Shown in pieces: positions 1-8,426 of a stretch of DNA of 50,989 nucleotides (position 1 is its first letter; each line of letters starts with the position of its first letter). Source of the DNA: an uncultured Spirochaetales bacterium. GTDB taxonomy: Bacteria > Spirochaetota > Spirochaetia > Sphaerochaetales > Sphaerochaetaceae. Location of the stretch: NCBI GenBank assembly GCA_949295125.1, contig CASFJV010000032.1, forward strand, positions 1 through 50,989, in the 5' to 3' direction. A model generated the notes under the pieces. It was given only the letters and a program-made list of their open reading frames with translations, did no database searches and was not told the DNA's origin. The position numbers and the translations under genes were made by a program.

Positions 1-1
1 G

Positions 2-448
2 GATATCGAAAAGAGGGTGGAAAGGCTTGCACATTCAAGGGGGATAAGATTCTCGAGCGTATGCGCATGGAATACATCGCGTCTTGCCTATGATGGTTCA
101 GGGCCGGTAATCAGGGATCCCGGGAACCACAGCCTCTGCACCTTCTCCACGGGCAAGAAGTACAACTGTGACCTGTCCGCTTCGTATAACATCGGAGCGA
201 GGTATTTCGCCAGGGAAATCTGGAAATCGTTGCCTGAGAAGGCAGCGTCCACGCTTAAGGCCAAAGTTCCTGAGCTGTGGTACGGAGCACATTGCACACT
301 GTCTACCTTAAGAGATCTCTATGCGGTGAAGGAAAAGCTTCCTGAGCTGAGTTCAGATTGTTCGGTAGAAGTGCATTCCCTGCCTCCTAAAGAGGCAACT
401 GGAATTACCCAGCTAGAGGGAAGCTCCATCTATAACTGCAAGGTTTAG
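2..448 (+). CDS. tnpB: IS200/IS605-family TnpB (RNA-guided nuclease), C-terminal part, cut by window start
   Basis: The frame is open from the first bases, so the gene starts outside the window; about 148 residues remain. The stretch NTSRLAYDGSG, then a Cys-containing CTFSTGKKYNC followed by DLSASYNIGARYF, is the end of the TnpB/OrfB family: the Asp in CDLSASYNIGAR is at the place of the third RuvC catalytic acid, and the nearby cysteines are a degenerate version of the zinc ribbon. The following segment (AKVPELWYGAHCTLSTL) is also typical of a TnpB subfamily in gut Firmicutes and spirochaetes. TnpB is the accessory protein of IS605-type elements and in studied cases is an RNA-guided DNA endonuclease. 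No transposase (TnpA) is in view; whether the element is complete, and whether the first two RuvC acids are intact, cannot be judged here. Confidence 0.85.
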   Translation, partial: DIEKRVERLAHSRGIRFSSVCAWNTSRLAYDGSGPVIRDPGNHSLCTFSTGKKYNCDLSASYNIGARYFAREIWKSLPEKAASTLKAKVPELWYGAHCTLSTLRDLYAVKEKLPELSSDCSVEVHSLPPKEATGITQLEGSSIYNCKV

Positions 449-461
449 ATGGAGAGGCTTC
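381..461 (+). ncRNA. Hairpins at the tnpB 3' end: probable element right end / guide-RNA scaffold
   Basis: Two stem-loops overlap the end of tnpB. The first is TGCCTC (381-386) with GAGGCA (392-397) around a 5-base loop. The second pairs GAAGC-TCCATCTA (420-432) with TAGATGGA-GAGGCTTC (446-461), a 13-pair stem with a 3-base bulge; the tnpB stop codon TAG lies inside its right arm. In IS200/IS605 elements the right end is a subterminal hairpin, and in tnpB loci the omega RNA is read through the 3' end of tnpB into that end. The pairing is directly visible; the role is inferred from family knowledge. The hairpins could also act as a weak transcription stop for tnpB. Confidence 0.5.
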
Positions 462-487
462 ACTTATATTACCTTCTCTGCTATATT
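459..487 (+). promoter_or_regulatory. Predicted promoter of the V-ATPase operon
   Basis: TTCACT (459-464) and TATATT (482-487) are separated by 17 bases and resemble sigma-70 -35 and -10 boxes. Initiation would fall near 494, giving a leader of about 26 bases before the atpE start at 520. The -35 box overlaps the last bases of the hairpin that closes the tnpB element. This is a sequence match only. Confidence 0.45.
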
Positions 488-519
488 TGATTTTAGTTTT
501 ATTTAAAAAGGTGGTTTTT

Positions 520-1101
520 ATGGAAATTCAGATTCAGGATTTGATCACCTCCATCAAAAGCGATGGCATCAACAAGGCAAAAGCCGAGTCAGATCAGATA
601 ATCGCTAAAGCAAAAGCAGATGCAGAGGCCATTATCAAAAACGCTAATGATGAAAAAGAAAAGATCCTCATCTCTGCAAAAAGAGAAATTGAAGTTGAGC
701 GCAGGAGTGCGGAAGAAAAGCTTAAGCAGGCTGCAAGGGATGCATCGCTAAGTCTCCGCAGGAGCCTGGAAGATGAAGTCAGGAAGATCCTCAGAGAGGA
801 GATCTCTTCTTCCATTGACAGCAGGACCTATCAGGATATTATCCTGAGTGCCTCCAATGCAATCCTTGGGGACGCTGAGATTGTAATCAGTGAAAAAGAA
901 AAGGATAAGATCTCAGCCGATACTGTATCCAAGCTTGCGGAAAAGATGAAGAAAGGCCTGAGCCTGAAAACAAGTTCAGCTCTCTCTGGTGGCCTTATCA
1001 TAAGGGAAAAGGATGGATCTGGCTATTTTGACCTAAGTGATGAGGAGATAGCAAAACTGCTTTATCCATACCTTTCTGAGAGCCTGAGGAAGCTCCTTTA
1101 A
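520..1101 (+). CDS. atpE: V-type ATP synthase subunit E
   Basis: Peripheral-stalk subunit of the V/A-type rotary ATPase, 193 aa. The N-terminal half (about residues 10-110) is a charged Ala/Lys/Glu-rich coiled coil (KAKAESDQIIAKAKADAEAI), followed by a small globular C-terminal domain; this is the usual E-subunit plan. I place the start at ATG 520 because it follows a purine-rich AAAAAGGTGG about 5 bases upstream and gives the normal E-subunit N-terminus (MEIQIQDLI); an in-frame ATT-type extension to 487 has no such support. First gene of the seven-gene operon; the next gene starts 9 bases after its stop. Subunit G, its usual partner, is not encoded nearby. Confidence 0.9.
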   Translation: MEIQIQDLITSIKSDGINKAKAESDQIIAKAKADAEAIIKNANDEKEKILISAKREIEVERRSAEEKLKQAARDASLSLRRSLEDEVRKILREEISSSIDSRTYQDIILSASNAILGDAEIVISEKEKDKISADTVSKLAEKMKKGLSLKTSSALSGGLIIREKDGSGYFDLSDEEIAKLLYPYLSESLRKLL

Positions 1102-1110
1102 GGAGAGAAG

Positions 1111-1641
1111 ATGGCAAAGTATTATTATCTCATTTCCAGCCTTCCAATGCTCAAGGTGAATGAAGATCTTCCAATTTCGTATGCTTCCTTCCTTGAAAAA
1201 TGCAGGGAGAACATGACAAAGAATGACTACAGTGATGTGCTGAAAGCAACTTTCTCCTCAGAAGGTGAGGCAAAGAATCCCCTGATGAAGAAATGGCAGG
1301 ACTACTATAGGTTCGTCAATGGAGAGCTGAAGGAGGAAAGGCTGAAAAAGCTTGGATGGAGTGAAGAGATAAAAGCAGAAATAAAAAAGGATCCTGTCTT
1401 AAGCGAACGTCTTAAAAGGGCAGTGAACAGCATGAATCCGCTTGAGGGTGAGAAAGAGATGCTGAATATCTATTTCGATTTCCTCTCGTCAAATGAGAGC
1501 CTAGATCCATTTGATACCGATTACCTGATGATTTATGCCCTGAAGATCCAGATTATTGAGCGCCTCAATTCATTTGACAGTGAAAAGGGCAGGAAAGAGT
1601 TCAGCAGGCTTTTCAAGAACATACAGGATCAATTCAACTGA
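1111..1641 (+). CDS. DUF2764 family protein of V-ATPase operons
   Basis: 176 aa, soluble, highly charged, starting with YYYLISSLPML, a hallmark of DUF2764 proteins. This family is found between subunits E and A in the V-ATPase operons of spirochaetes, chlamydiae and Bacteroidetes. Because these operons lack a recognisable subunit C, the protein has been suspected to fill the C-subunit place (socket between the central rotor and membrane ring); that is inference, not shown. An AAGGAGAGAAG ribosome binding site precedes the ATG, and it sits 9 bases after atpE and 14 before atpA, so it is surely co-expressed with the ATPase. Confidence 0.85.
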   Translation: MAKYYYLISSLPMLKVNEDLPISYASFLEKCRENMTKNDYSDVLKATFSSEGEAKNPLMKKWQDYYRFVNGELKEERLKKLGWSEEIKAEIKKDPVLSERLKRAVNSMNPLEGEKEMLNIYFDFLSSNESLDPFDTDYLMIYALKIQIIERLNSFDSEKGRKEFSRLFKNIQDQFN

Positions 1642-1655
1642 AAGGAAGGTAATAA

Positions 1656-3380
1656 ATGGATACTAAAAGGGGCTATGTAGTAGGTGTGAACGGCAACCTT
1701 GTTAATGTCAGTTTCACCGATAGCGTTATTAAGAACGAAGTAGGATACATCATAGTTGGACAAACCAGGCTTAAGGGAGAAGTAATCAGGATTACTAATG
1801 GAATAGCAGCCCTTCAGGTATACGAGATGACTGAGGGAATTAAGGTTGGAGATCCTGTTGAGTTTTCCGGAGAACTGCTTTCTGTAGAGCTTGGTCCGGG
1901 ACTTCTGACCCAGGTTTTTGACGGGCTTCAGAATCCTCTTCCAGAACTTGCAGAAAAGTGCGGATTCTTCCTGGAGCGCGGCGTATACCTCTCTCCGATT
2001 CCAGATAAGGAATGGGAATTCACTCCAAGCCTGAAAAAGGGTGATACTGTTGTTGGCGGAGACAGTTTCGGAAGTGTTCCTGAGGGAATATTTACACATA
2101 GGATCATGGTTCCATTCACCCTCCAGGGAGAGTGGACAATAAAAGAGATAAAGGAAAAGGGAAAATATAGGAGCCATGATGCAATCTGCAGGATTGCAAA
2201 CTCCAAAGGGGAGGAAAAGGATCTTTCAATGATCATTAGCCAGCCTGTTAAAAGGGCAATCAAGGGTTATGAGGAGCGCCTCAGGCCGGATGAGCCGATG
2301 GTTACAAAGATCCGCATGATAGACACCTTCCTTCCTGTTGCAAAGGGCGGAACATACTGTACCCCTGGACCTTTCGGGGCAGGAAAGACGGTTCTGCAGC
2401 ACCTGACGAGCAGGAACGCTGATGTTGATATCGTAATCATTGCAGCCTGCGGAGAGAGAGCTGGTGAGGTTGTTGAGATCCTGAAGGAATTCCCAGAGCT
2501 TGTCGATCCGAAGACAGGAAAGAGCCTGATGGAGAGGACCATTATAATTTGCAATACATCCAGCATGCCTGTTGCAGCCAGGGAAGCATCTGTATATACA
2601 GCTGTCACCATGGCGGAATATTACAGGAATATGGGGCTTGATGTCCTGCTTCTTGCAGACAGCACTTCAAGATGGGCACAGGCAATGAGGGAGATGAGCG
2701 GAAGGCTTGAGGAGATTCCTGGAGATGAGGCTTTCCCTGCTTACCTTGAAAGCCGTATTGCTGAGTTCTATGAAAGGGCTGGAAAAGTGAGGCTTAAGGA
2801 TGGTTCATACGGCTCTGTAACAATTGGAGGAACGGTATCTCCTGCAGGAGGAAACTTTGAGGAACCGGTTACACAGGCTACCCTTAAGGTTGTCGGCGCT
2901 TTCCACGGACTGAGCCGTGAAAGAAGTGATGCAAGGAAGTACCCTGCAATAGATCCTCTGGACAGCTGGAGCACATACAGGGGAATAATTGACAAGGAAA
3001 GCGTAGAGAGGGTGTATGCATACATCGCAAAGAGCAATGAGGTTGCCCAGATGATGAAAGTCGTTGGAGAAGAGGGCACAAGCCTCGATGATTACATCGA
3101 CTACCAAAAAGGCGAGCTTATCGACTACGTATATCTTCAGCAGAATTCATTTGATCCTGTAGATGCTTCTGTTTCCGTTGAGCGCCAGAAAGAGCTTTTC
3201 GGCATCATTTCTGATTTTGTTCTTGGAAGCTACAACCTCAAGGACAAGAGTGATACGAGGCATTTCTTCAATACAGTCCGCCAGGCTTTCCTGGATCTGA
3301 ACTCTACAAGGGAGAATACTGCCGAGTATGATGAGAAACTGAAGGACCTGAAAGAGAAGATCAAGGAGAGGACAAGGTAA
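1656..3380 (+). CDS. atpA: V-type ATP synthase catalytic subunit A
   Basis: Catalytic ATP-hydrolysing/synthesising subunit of the V1/A1 head, 574 aa, normal length. It begins with the beta-barrel domain ([15 protein letters not shown]), has the subunit-A-specific non-homologous insert around residues 110-200, and the Walker A loop GPFGAGKT at about residues 238-245. The catalytic Glu lies in the [10 protein letters not shown] segment and the Walker B region in [15 protein letters not shown] short C-terminal helical domain follows. Start ATG 1656 has the ribosome binding site AAGGAAGG. One base separates its stop from the atpB start, which implies translational coupling and matched stoichiometry. 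Confidence 0.97.
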   Translation: MDTKRGYVVGVNGNLVNVSFTDSVIKNEVGYIIVGQTRLKGEVIRITNGIAALQVYEMTEGIKVGDPVEFSGELLSVELGPGLLTQVFDGLQNPLPELAEKCGFFLERGVYLSPIPDKEWEFTPSLKKGDTVVGGDSFGSVPEGIFTHRIMVPFTLQGEWTIKEIKEKGKYRSHDAICRIANSKGEEKDLSMIISQPVKRAIKGYEERLRPDEPMVTKIRMIDTFLPVAKGGTYCTPGPFGAGKTVLQHLTSRNADVDIVIIAACGERAGEVVEILKEFPELVDPKTGKSLMERTIIICNTSSMPVAAREASVYTAVTMAEYYRNMGLDVLLLADSTSRWAQAMREMSGRLEEIPGDEAFPAYLESRIAEFYERAGKVRLKDGSYGSVTIGGTVSPAGGNFEEPVTQATLKVVGAFHGLSRERSDARKYPAIDPLDSWSTYRGIIDKESVERVYAYIAKSNEVAQMMKVVGEEGTSLDDYIDYQKGELIDYVYLQQNSFDPVDASVSVERQKELFGIISDFVLGSYNLKDKSDTRHFFNTVRQAFLDLNSTRENTAEYDEKLKDLKEKIKERTR

Positions 3381-3381
3381 G

Positions 3382-4674
3382 ATGCAGAAAGTATATACGA
3401 AGATTGAATCCATAGTTGGAAATGTCATTACTGTAAAAGCTGATGGCATAAAGAACAGTGACTTGGCAGAAATCACATCTTCCAGCGGAACAAGCCTTGC
3501 AAGGGTTATCAAGCTGGATCATGATCTGGTAAGCCTTGAAGTCTTCTCTGGCAGCCAGGGCGTAAGTACAGGAGACAGCGTAAGGTTCCTTGGACACCCA
3601 ATGAAGGTCAGTTTCTCAAATAATCTTCTCGGACGCATATTTGACGGAGCCGGACGCCCAAGGGATAACGGTCCTCTGCTTGAAGAGAACATGATTGATA
3701 TCGGAGGCCCCTCAGTAAACCCTTCAAAGAGGATCATGGCAAGGAACATGATCAGGACAGGCATTCCGATGATTGACATGTTCAATTCACTTGTTGAGTC
3801 ACAGAAGCTTCCTATCTTCAGTGTCTCCGGAGAGCCATATAACCAGCTTCTTGCCCGCATAGCCATGCAGGCTGAAGTTGATATCATCATCCTTGGAGGA
3901 ATGGGGCTTAAATATGATGACTACCTCTATTTCAAGGATACTCTTGAAAAATCCGGAGCGCTTAGCCATACGATCATGTTTGTCCATACTGCATCCGACC
4001 CGACAGTTGAATGCACTCTTGTTCCTGATCTCTCTCTGGCTGTTGCCGAGCAGTTTGCCCTTCAGGGAAAGAAAGTCCTTGTCCTTCTTACGGATATGAC
4101 AAACTTCTGTGATTCCCTGAAAGAGACTGCAATCACTATGGAACAGGTTCCATCGAACAGGGGATATCCAGGAGATCTTTACTCAGCTCTTGCAAGCAGG
4201 TATGAGAAGGCCGTCGATTTTGAGGGAGCAGGATCTGTTACTATCCTTGCTGTCACAACGATGCCGGGAGATGATGTTACCCATCCTGTTCCGGACAATA
4301 CTGGCTATATTACAGAAGGTCAGTACTATCTCAGAAATGGCTGGATTGAACCTTTTGGATCGCTCTCACGACTGAAGCAGAACGTAAATAAGGATACCAG
4401 GGATGACCATCGTGCATTAATGGATGGAATGATCAAGCTTTATTCCCAGTACAAGGACAGCCTTGAGAAGAAGAGCATGGGCTTCATGATGAGCGACTGG
4501 GATGAAAAGCTCCTGAGGTACGGTGATCTTTTCGAAAAGAGGCTGATGGATCTTTCTGTCAACATTCCTCTTGAGGAAGCTCTTGATGAAGGATGGAAGA
4601 TACTCAGTGAATGCTTTGAGCCAAATGAAACACTTCTCAGAAGTGACCTGATTGAGAAGTATTGGCCTAAATAG
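3382..4674 (+). CDS. atpB: V-type ATP synthase subunit B
   Basis: Non-catalytic nucleotide-binding subunit that alternates with A in the head hexamer, 430 aa. As in other B subunits the P-loop is lost: [17 protein letters not shown] replaces the Walker A segment. The Arg of SLSRLKQNV, near residues 330-340, is the expected arginine finger reaching into the A-subunit active site. The region [13 protein letters not shown] is also diagnostic. The gene starts one base after atpA ends, with AAGGAGAGGACAAGG upstream serving as ribosome binding site. Confidence 0.97.
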   Translation: MQKVYTKIESIVGNVITVKADGIKNSDLAEITSSSGTSLARVIKLDHDLVSLEVFSGSQGVSTGDSVRFLGHPMKVSFSNNLLGRIFDGAGRPRDNGPLLEENMIDIGGPSVNPSKRIMARNMIRTGIPMIDMFNSLVESQKLPIFSVSGEPYNQLLARIAMQAEVDIIILGGMGLKYDDYLYFKDTLEKSGALSHTIMFVHTASDPTVECTLVPDLSLAVAEQFALQGKKVLVLLTDMTNFCDSLKETAITMEQVPSNRGYPGDLYSALASRYEKAVDFEGAGSVTILAVTTMPGDDVTHPVPDNTGYITEGQYYLRNGWIEPFGSLSRLKQNVNKDTRDDHRALMDGMIKLYSQYKDSLEKKSMGFMMSDWDEKLLRYGDLFEKRLMDLSVNIPLEEALDEGWKILSECFEPNETLLRSDLIEKYWPK

Positions 4675-4685
4675 GGAGGCTTGCT

Positions 4686-5297
4686 TTGGCTGTAAAGTTG
4701 ACGAAGAACGAACAGAAGAAACAGAAGGACAGGCTCAAGCAGTTCCAGCGCTATCTGCCTACACTGCAGCTGAAGAAAAGCCAGCTTCAGATTGTCATCA
4801 GGCAGGTGGATGCTGAGATTGAAGAGCTGAGGAAGGCACAGAACGAGGCAATAGGGAATATTGACTCATGGCTTGCCGTCTATGGAGAGAATGCCCTTTT
4901 CAGTGCTGATAAATCCATCGACACCCTTGTAAAGGTTAAGGAAGTGAAAAAGACTTTCTCCAACGTTGCCGGTGTCAGGGTTCCAGTCTTCGATTCCCTT
5001 GAGTTTGAAGAGATAAGGTATGATCTTGATGAGTATCCGCTCTGGGTTGATGGAGCTCTCTCTGCACTGAGGGATCTTGCAAAGTATGATGCGCTCATCA
5101 GCACCCTTAAAGAGGAAAAGCAGCTTCTTGAAAGGGAAGAAAGGATTACAAGCCAGAGGGTCAATCTGTTTGAGAAGGTGAAGATTCCTGAGGCTAAGGA
5201 GAATATCAGGGTGATAGGGATCTATCTGCAGGATCAGCAGACTCAGGCCGTTGTCCGGGGAAAGATAGCTAAGAGAAAGCTTAGCAAGGTGGGCTGA
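4686..5297 (+). CDS. atpD: V-type ATP synthase subunit D (rotor shaft)
   Basis: Central rotor shaft, 203 aa, two long helices forming an antiparallel coiled coil: N-terminal residues about 1-65 (LTKNEQKKQKDRLKQFQRYL) and C-terminal about 140-200. The start codon is TTG at 4686, chosen because GGGAGG ends 6 bases upstream and no in-frame ATG lies nearby; the family N-terminus aligns with it. It lies 11 bases after atpB and one base before atpI. The rotor partner F, normally beside D, has no gene in this operon. Confidence 0.93.
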   Translation: MAVKLTKNEQKKQKDRLKQFQRYLPTLQLKKSQLQIVIRQVDAEIEELRKAQNEAIGNIDSWLAVYGENALFSADKSIDTLVKVKEVKKTFSNVAGVRVPVFDSLEFEEIRYDLDEYPLWVDGALSALRDLAKYDALISTLKEEKQLLEREERITSQRVNLFEKVKIPEAKENIRVIGIYLQDQQTQAVVRGKIAKRKLSKVG

Positions 5298-5298
5298 G

Positions 5299-7122
5299 AT
5301 GATTGAAGTAATGAAAAAAGTTACTGTTTTCTCCCTCTCTGAAAGGAAAGATGCCACAATCGATGAGCTCCGTGAGCTTGGAACCATGCATATTGAATCG
5401 ATGGTTCTTAAGAGTGAGGGAGCTTTGGAGGAGGAGAAAAAGAAAGGGGAGCTTGAAGCAGTACTTGATGAGATAGAAGAGCTGAAAGGGAAAAAGGAGA
5501 AAGTGGTGCAGAAGCCTCTTGATTCCCCCTTTGAGCAGATACAGGATGCCCTTTACAGGCTTTTGAATGAGAAGAAAGCGCTTTGTGATGAGATTGGACG
5601 CCTGAACCTTGAAAAAGACCGCCTAATTCAGATCGGATCCATAGATCCAAAGAGTGTTGAAGAACTGAAAAAGGACGGCTTTGACCTTCATTTCTACCTC
5701 ATGGGCGAAAAGGATTACTCAAAGATCAGGGACAGTGAGGATTTCACATCAATTGTTCTGAGAAGTGGAAAGCAGATGGTGATCATGACTGTAAATTCAG
5801 TCATAAAGGGAAGTGGAGCCATTGAATTCAATCTGGGAAACATGAGCCTTGATGAGGTTTCAAAGCGCCTTGATCTAAATAGCCTGAGACTCTCTGAGAT
5901 AGATAGTACATTCAGATTCTATCTTCCGCATACAGATGCCTGGAGAAAGGAAATTGCAGAGAGGGAAGAGAAGATAAAGTTTGAGAATGCAAGGAGCACT
6001 GCATATGAAGATGGGGATGTCCTCTATATTACTGGATACATACCTGAAAAGTTCATGGATGGTTTCAGGTCCTGGGCAAAAGAGAGCGCTGTTGCATATC
6101 TCATCGATGACATAAAGGATGAGGATAATCCTCCGACCCTGGTGAAATATCCGGGATTCGTCAGGATAATAAAGCCTGTCTTTGATATCCTTGGAGTTGT
6201 TCCAGGCTACAGGGAATACGATATTTCCACATACTTCCTGCTCTTTTTCTCGCTGTTTTTTGCAATGATTGTAGGAGATGCCGGCTATGGCCTTATATTC
6301 CTCATTATTGCGGTCCTGATGAACATTAAGAGCAAAAAGGCAAGTGATCTGAATGTCCTTCTCTATGTGCTTTCTGGAACTACAATAGTATGGGGAGCGC
6401 TCACAGGCACTTACTTTGGCTCAGAAGCGATACTTAGGAATGTGCCGTTTTTGCAGAAGCTTGTCATACCTGCCATCACGAACTTTCCTGAAGTGATGGG
6501 AGTTGATGCTGACTGGGCCCAGAATATGCTTATGAAGTTCTGCTTCATAATAGGAGCAGCCCAGCTTTCACTGGCATGTGTGCTGAATATCATCCACAAA
6601 GTGCCCAAAAAGGATCTTTCATGGGTTGCTGACCTTGGCTGGCTCATAGATATCGTACTTCTCTATTTCCTGGTGCTTTATCTTGTTATAGGCGAGAATG
6701 CGCCCTTCAGGCTTATTGCTTCAGGTGTTGCATTGGGGTTCGTCCTTGTCTGCTGCTTTGGCTCCCAGGGACCTGGAATACCTTTTGTGAAAGGGCTTCT
6801 TTCAAGCCTTGGAGGATTTTTTACGACATTCTTGAATACAGTATCAGCATTTTCCAATATCATGAGCTACATAAGGCTTTTTGCTGTTGGAATGGCAAGC
6901 CTGGCTATTGCTCAGAGCTTCAATGACATGGGAGCGGGATTCATGCCTTTAGGCCTTCTTGTGATACTTCTTGGTCATGCATTGAACCTGGTAATGGGAC
7001 TCCTATCTGTTGTAGTGCATGGAGTCAGGCTTAATTTGCTTGAGTTCTCCGGACAGCTTGGAATGGAGTGGTCCGGATACGAATATGAGCCTTTTAGGAA
7101 GGCTGGAAAACTTAATAAATAG
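5299..7122 (+). CDS. atpI: V-type ATP synthase subunit I (membrane stator, a-subunit)
   Basis: Membrane stator subunit that forms the ion half-channels, 607 aa. Residues 1-300 are a cytoplasmic coiled-coil arm; from about residue 310 follow some eight membrane helices, starting with STYFLLFFSLFFAMIVGDAGYG. The essential arginine that faces the ring carboxylate is the Arg in NIMSYIRLFAVGMA, residue 526. The shortness of the protein compared with eukaryotic a-subunits is usual for bacterial V-ATPases. Start ATG 5299 follows the atpD stop by one base; GTGGGCTGAG may serve as a weak ribosome site, so expression probably depends on coupling to atpD. Confidence 0.94.
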   Translation: MIEVMKKVTVFSLSERKDATIDELRELGTMHIESMVLKSEGALEEEKKKGELEAVLDEIEELKGKKEKVVQKPLDSPFEQIQDALYRLLNEKKALCDEIGRLNLEKDRLIQIGSIDPKSVEELKKDGFDLHFYLMGEKDYSKIRDSEDFTSIVLRSGKQMVIMTVNSVIKGSGAIEFNLGNMSLDEVSKRLDLNSLRLSEIDSTFRFYLPHTDAWRKEIAEREEKIKFENARSTAYEDGDVLYITGYIPEKFMDGFRSWAKESAVAYLIDDIKDEDNPPTLVKYPGFVRIIKPVFDILGVVPGYREYDISTYFLLFFSLFFAMIVGDAGYGLIFLIIAVLMNIKSKKASDLNVLLYVLSGTTIVWGALTGTYFGSEAILRNVPFLQKLVIPAITNFPEVMGVDADWAQNMLMKFCFIIGAAQLSLACVLNIIHKVPKKDLSWVADLGWLIDIVLLYFLVLYLVIGENAPFRLIASGVALGFVLVCCFGSQGPGIPFVKGLLSSLGGFFTTFLNTVSAFSNIMSYIRLFAVGMASLAIAQSFNDMGAGFMPLGLLVILLGHALNLVMGLLSVVVHGVRLNLLEFSGQLGMEWSGYEYEPFRKAGKLNK

Positions 7123-7139
7123 GTAGAAAGGAGAGATTT

Positions 7140-7574
7140 ATGAATTACCTAGCTTATATCGGAATGGCATGTGCTCTTTGTCTTTCAGCTATCGGATCCG
7201 GATTCGGAGCTGGAATTGCATCACAGTCGGCAGTAGGGGCATGGAAAAAATGCTATGCACAGGGAAAGCCAGCACCATTTATCATGGTTGCATTTGCTGG
7301 AGCACCTCTGACACAGACAATTTACGGATTCCTTCTGATGAACTTCATCAGGAGCGCATTTTCTGGCGGAACAGATCCGGTCCTCTGTTTCTTCGTAGGA
7401 CTTCTCGGCGGAACTTCAATGGGACTTTCTGCATACTTCCAGGGAAAGGTTGCAGCATGCTCTGCAGACAGCCTTGGAGAGACTGGAAAGGGAACAGCAA
7501 ACTACTTTATCGTTATCGGTATCGTAGAAACCGTTGCACTTTTCACGCTAGTTTTCTCACTTCTTGCTCTTTAA
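7140..7574 (+). CDS. atpK: V-type ATP synthase subunit K (membrane proteolipid ring), Na+-type signature
   Basis: Ring subunit of 144 aa with four membrane helices (two fused hairpins). The ion-binding carboxylate is Glu130 in GIVETVALF of helix 4. Thr58, Gln59 and Tyr62 (PLTQTIYGF, helix 2) and Gln101 (YFQGKVAAC, helix 3) match the residues that coordinate Na+ in the Enterococcus hirae NtpK ring (Thr64, Gln65, Tyr68, Gln110, Glu139). The helix-1 region is rich in small residues (IGSGFGAGIASQSAVGA). The alignment is by eye. An AGAAAGGAGAG ribosome site precedes ATG 7140. It is the last gene of the operon and is followed by a strong terminator. Confidence 0.93.
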   Translation: MNYLAYIGMACALCLSAIGSGFGAGIASQSAVGAWKKCYAQGKPAPFIMVAFAGAPLTQTIYGFLLMNFIRSAFSGGTDPVLCFFVGLLGGTSMGLSAYFQGKVAACSADSLGETGKGTANYFIVIGIVETVALFTLVFSLLAL

Positions 7575-7595
7575 GGATATCTACTCTCACTTTTG

Positions 7596-7630
7596 CCCCG
7601 GCATATTTTTTTCTATGCTGGGGTTTTTCT
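7596..7630 (+). terminator. Rho-independent terminator of the V-ATPase operon
   Basis: CCCCGGCATA (7596-7605) pairs with TATGCTGGGG (7614-7623) with one G-T pair, loop of eight bases, followed by TTTTTCTTT. It lies 22 bases after the atpK stop. Confidence 0.9.
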
Positions 7631-7631
7631 T

Positions 7632-7768
7632 TCCAGAATGCCTTAATCTTCAGTTAATAACAATCTGTATTTATAATATATTTTTTAAATTTAAAATAAT
7701 TTAGATAGATTAACTAATTAGAAATTTAAATTATTAAAATAATATTTTCTTTAAGCAAAGATTAAAAG
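7632..7768. other. Very AT-rich intergenic segment
   Basis: About 135 bases made almost only of A and T, containing runs such as TATATTTTTTAAATTTAAAATAATTT and several short near-palindromes of AAATT/AATTT type. No open frame or RNA fold with GC support is seen. It lies directly upstream of a promoter and could be an UP element, a nucleoid-protein site or a bent-DNA region. Nothing else is visible between the atpK terminator and the next gene. Confidence 0.7.
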
Positions 7769-7798
7769 TTGACAAATCTCTTTTAGTACAGATAGGCT
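7769..7798 (+). promoter_or_regulatory. Predicted promoter of the LpoB/COG3014/LPP20 cluster
   Basis: TTGACA (7769-7774) is a perfect -35 box; 18 bases on, TAGGCT (7793-7798) is a weak -10. The AT-rich stretch upstream would fit an UP element. The predicted start, about 7805, leaves a leader just long enough for the AGGAG ribosome site at 7806-7810. Confidence 0.5.
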
Positions 7799-7817
7799 AA
7801 ATCATAGGAGTAATAAT

Positions 7818-8417
7818 ATGAAAAAAGGCATTTTGATTTTGGCAGCGTTTTTAGCTCTTTTTGCAGGCTGTTCAACTACATCTGTTGACAGGGTTGAGCG
7901 CGGTACGGCTACGGAACTTTCTGGGTTCTGGAATGAAAGGGATGTTGATATTGTATGTTCATCGCTTCTTGATAACATGTTCTCTTCTGCAAGGTATATG
8001 GAGTACGCAGAGAGTATTGATGGCAGGCCATTGATCAGGGTAGGATCTTTTAGGAATGAAAGTGATGAGCATATTGATACATCAATTGTCACATCACGCA
8101 TGCAGAATGAGATTTTCAACAGCGGCATTGCAGATTTTGTCGTTGAGAGAAGCTTCCTTGATGACCTTCATGAGGAACAGTATTACGGTCTTGATTATTC
8201 TTCCCCATCAGAGAGTGCAAGCATTGGAAATGAAAGCGCTCCTGACCTCCTTCTGCAGGGAAGCGTTAGGACTATCGTGCAGAAGAGCGGAAAGAGGGAA
8301 GTCAGGACATATTATGTGAATGCCCAGCTTACTGAAGTGGAGACTGGACGCCTTATATGGACTGGGGAAAACAGTGAAATCAGCAAAGAAGTTACAGAGC
8401 CATCTGTAAGATGGTAA
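7818..8417 (+). CDS. LpoB-like lipoprotein (penicillin-binding protein activator family)
   Basis: 199 aa lipoprotein: signal peptide with lipobox LFAGC and Cys18 or so as acylation site. The mature part has the COG3417 (LpoB/YcfM) pattern: an N-terminal helix (FWNERDVDIVCSSLLDNMF), then RPLIRVGSFRNESDEHID, a variable loop, DLLLQGSVRTIV and a final strand pair VNAQLTEVETGRLIWTGENSEISKEV. In E. coli LpoB reaches through the peptidoglycan to stimulate PBP1B; in spirochaetes the role is not established. Start ATG 7818 follows AGGAG. The next gene lies 9 bases downstream, and the three genes to 10786 appear to be one operon. Confidence 0.8.
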   Translation: MKKGILILAAFLALFAGCSTTSVDRVERGTATELSGFWNERDVDIVCSSLLDNMFSSARYMEYAESIDGRPLIRVGSFRNESDEHIDTSIVTSRMQNEIFNSGIADFVVERSFLDDLHEEQYYGLDYSSPSESASIGNESAPDLLLQGSVRTIVQKSGKREVRTYYVNAQLTEVETGRLIWTGENSEISKEVTEPSVRW

Positions 8418-8426
8418 GGGGGCATT

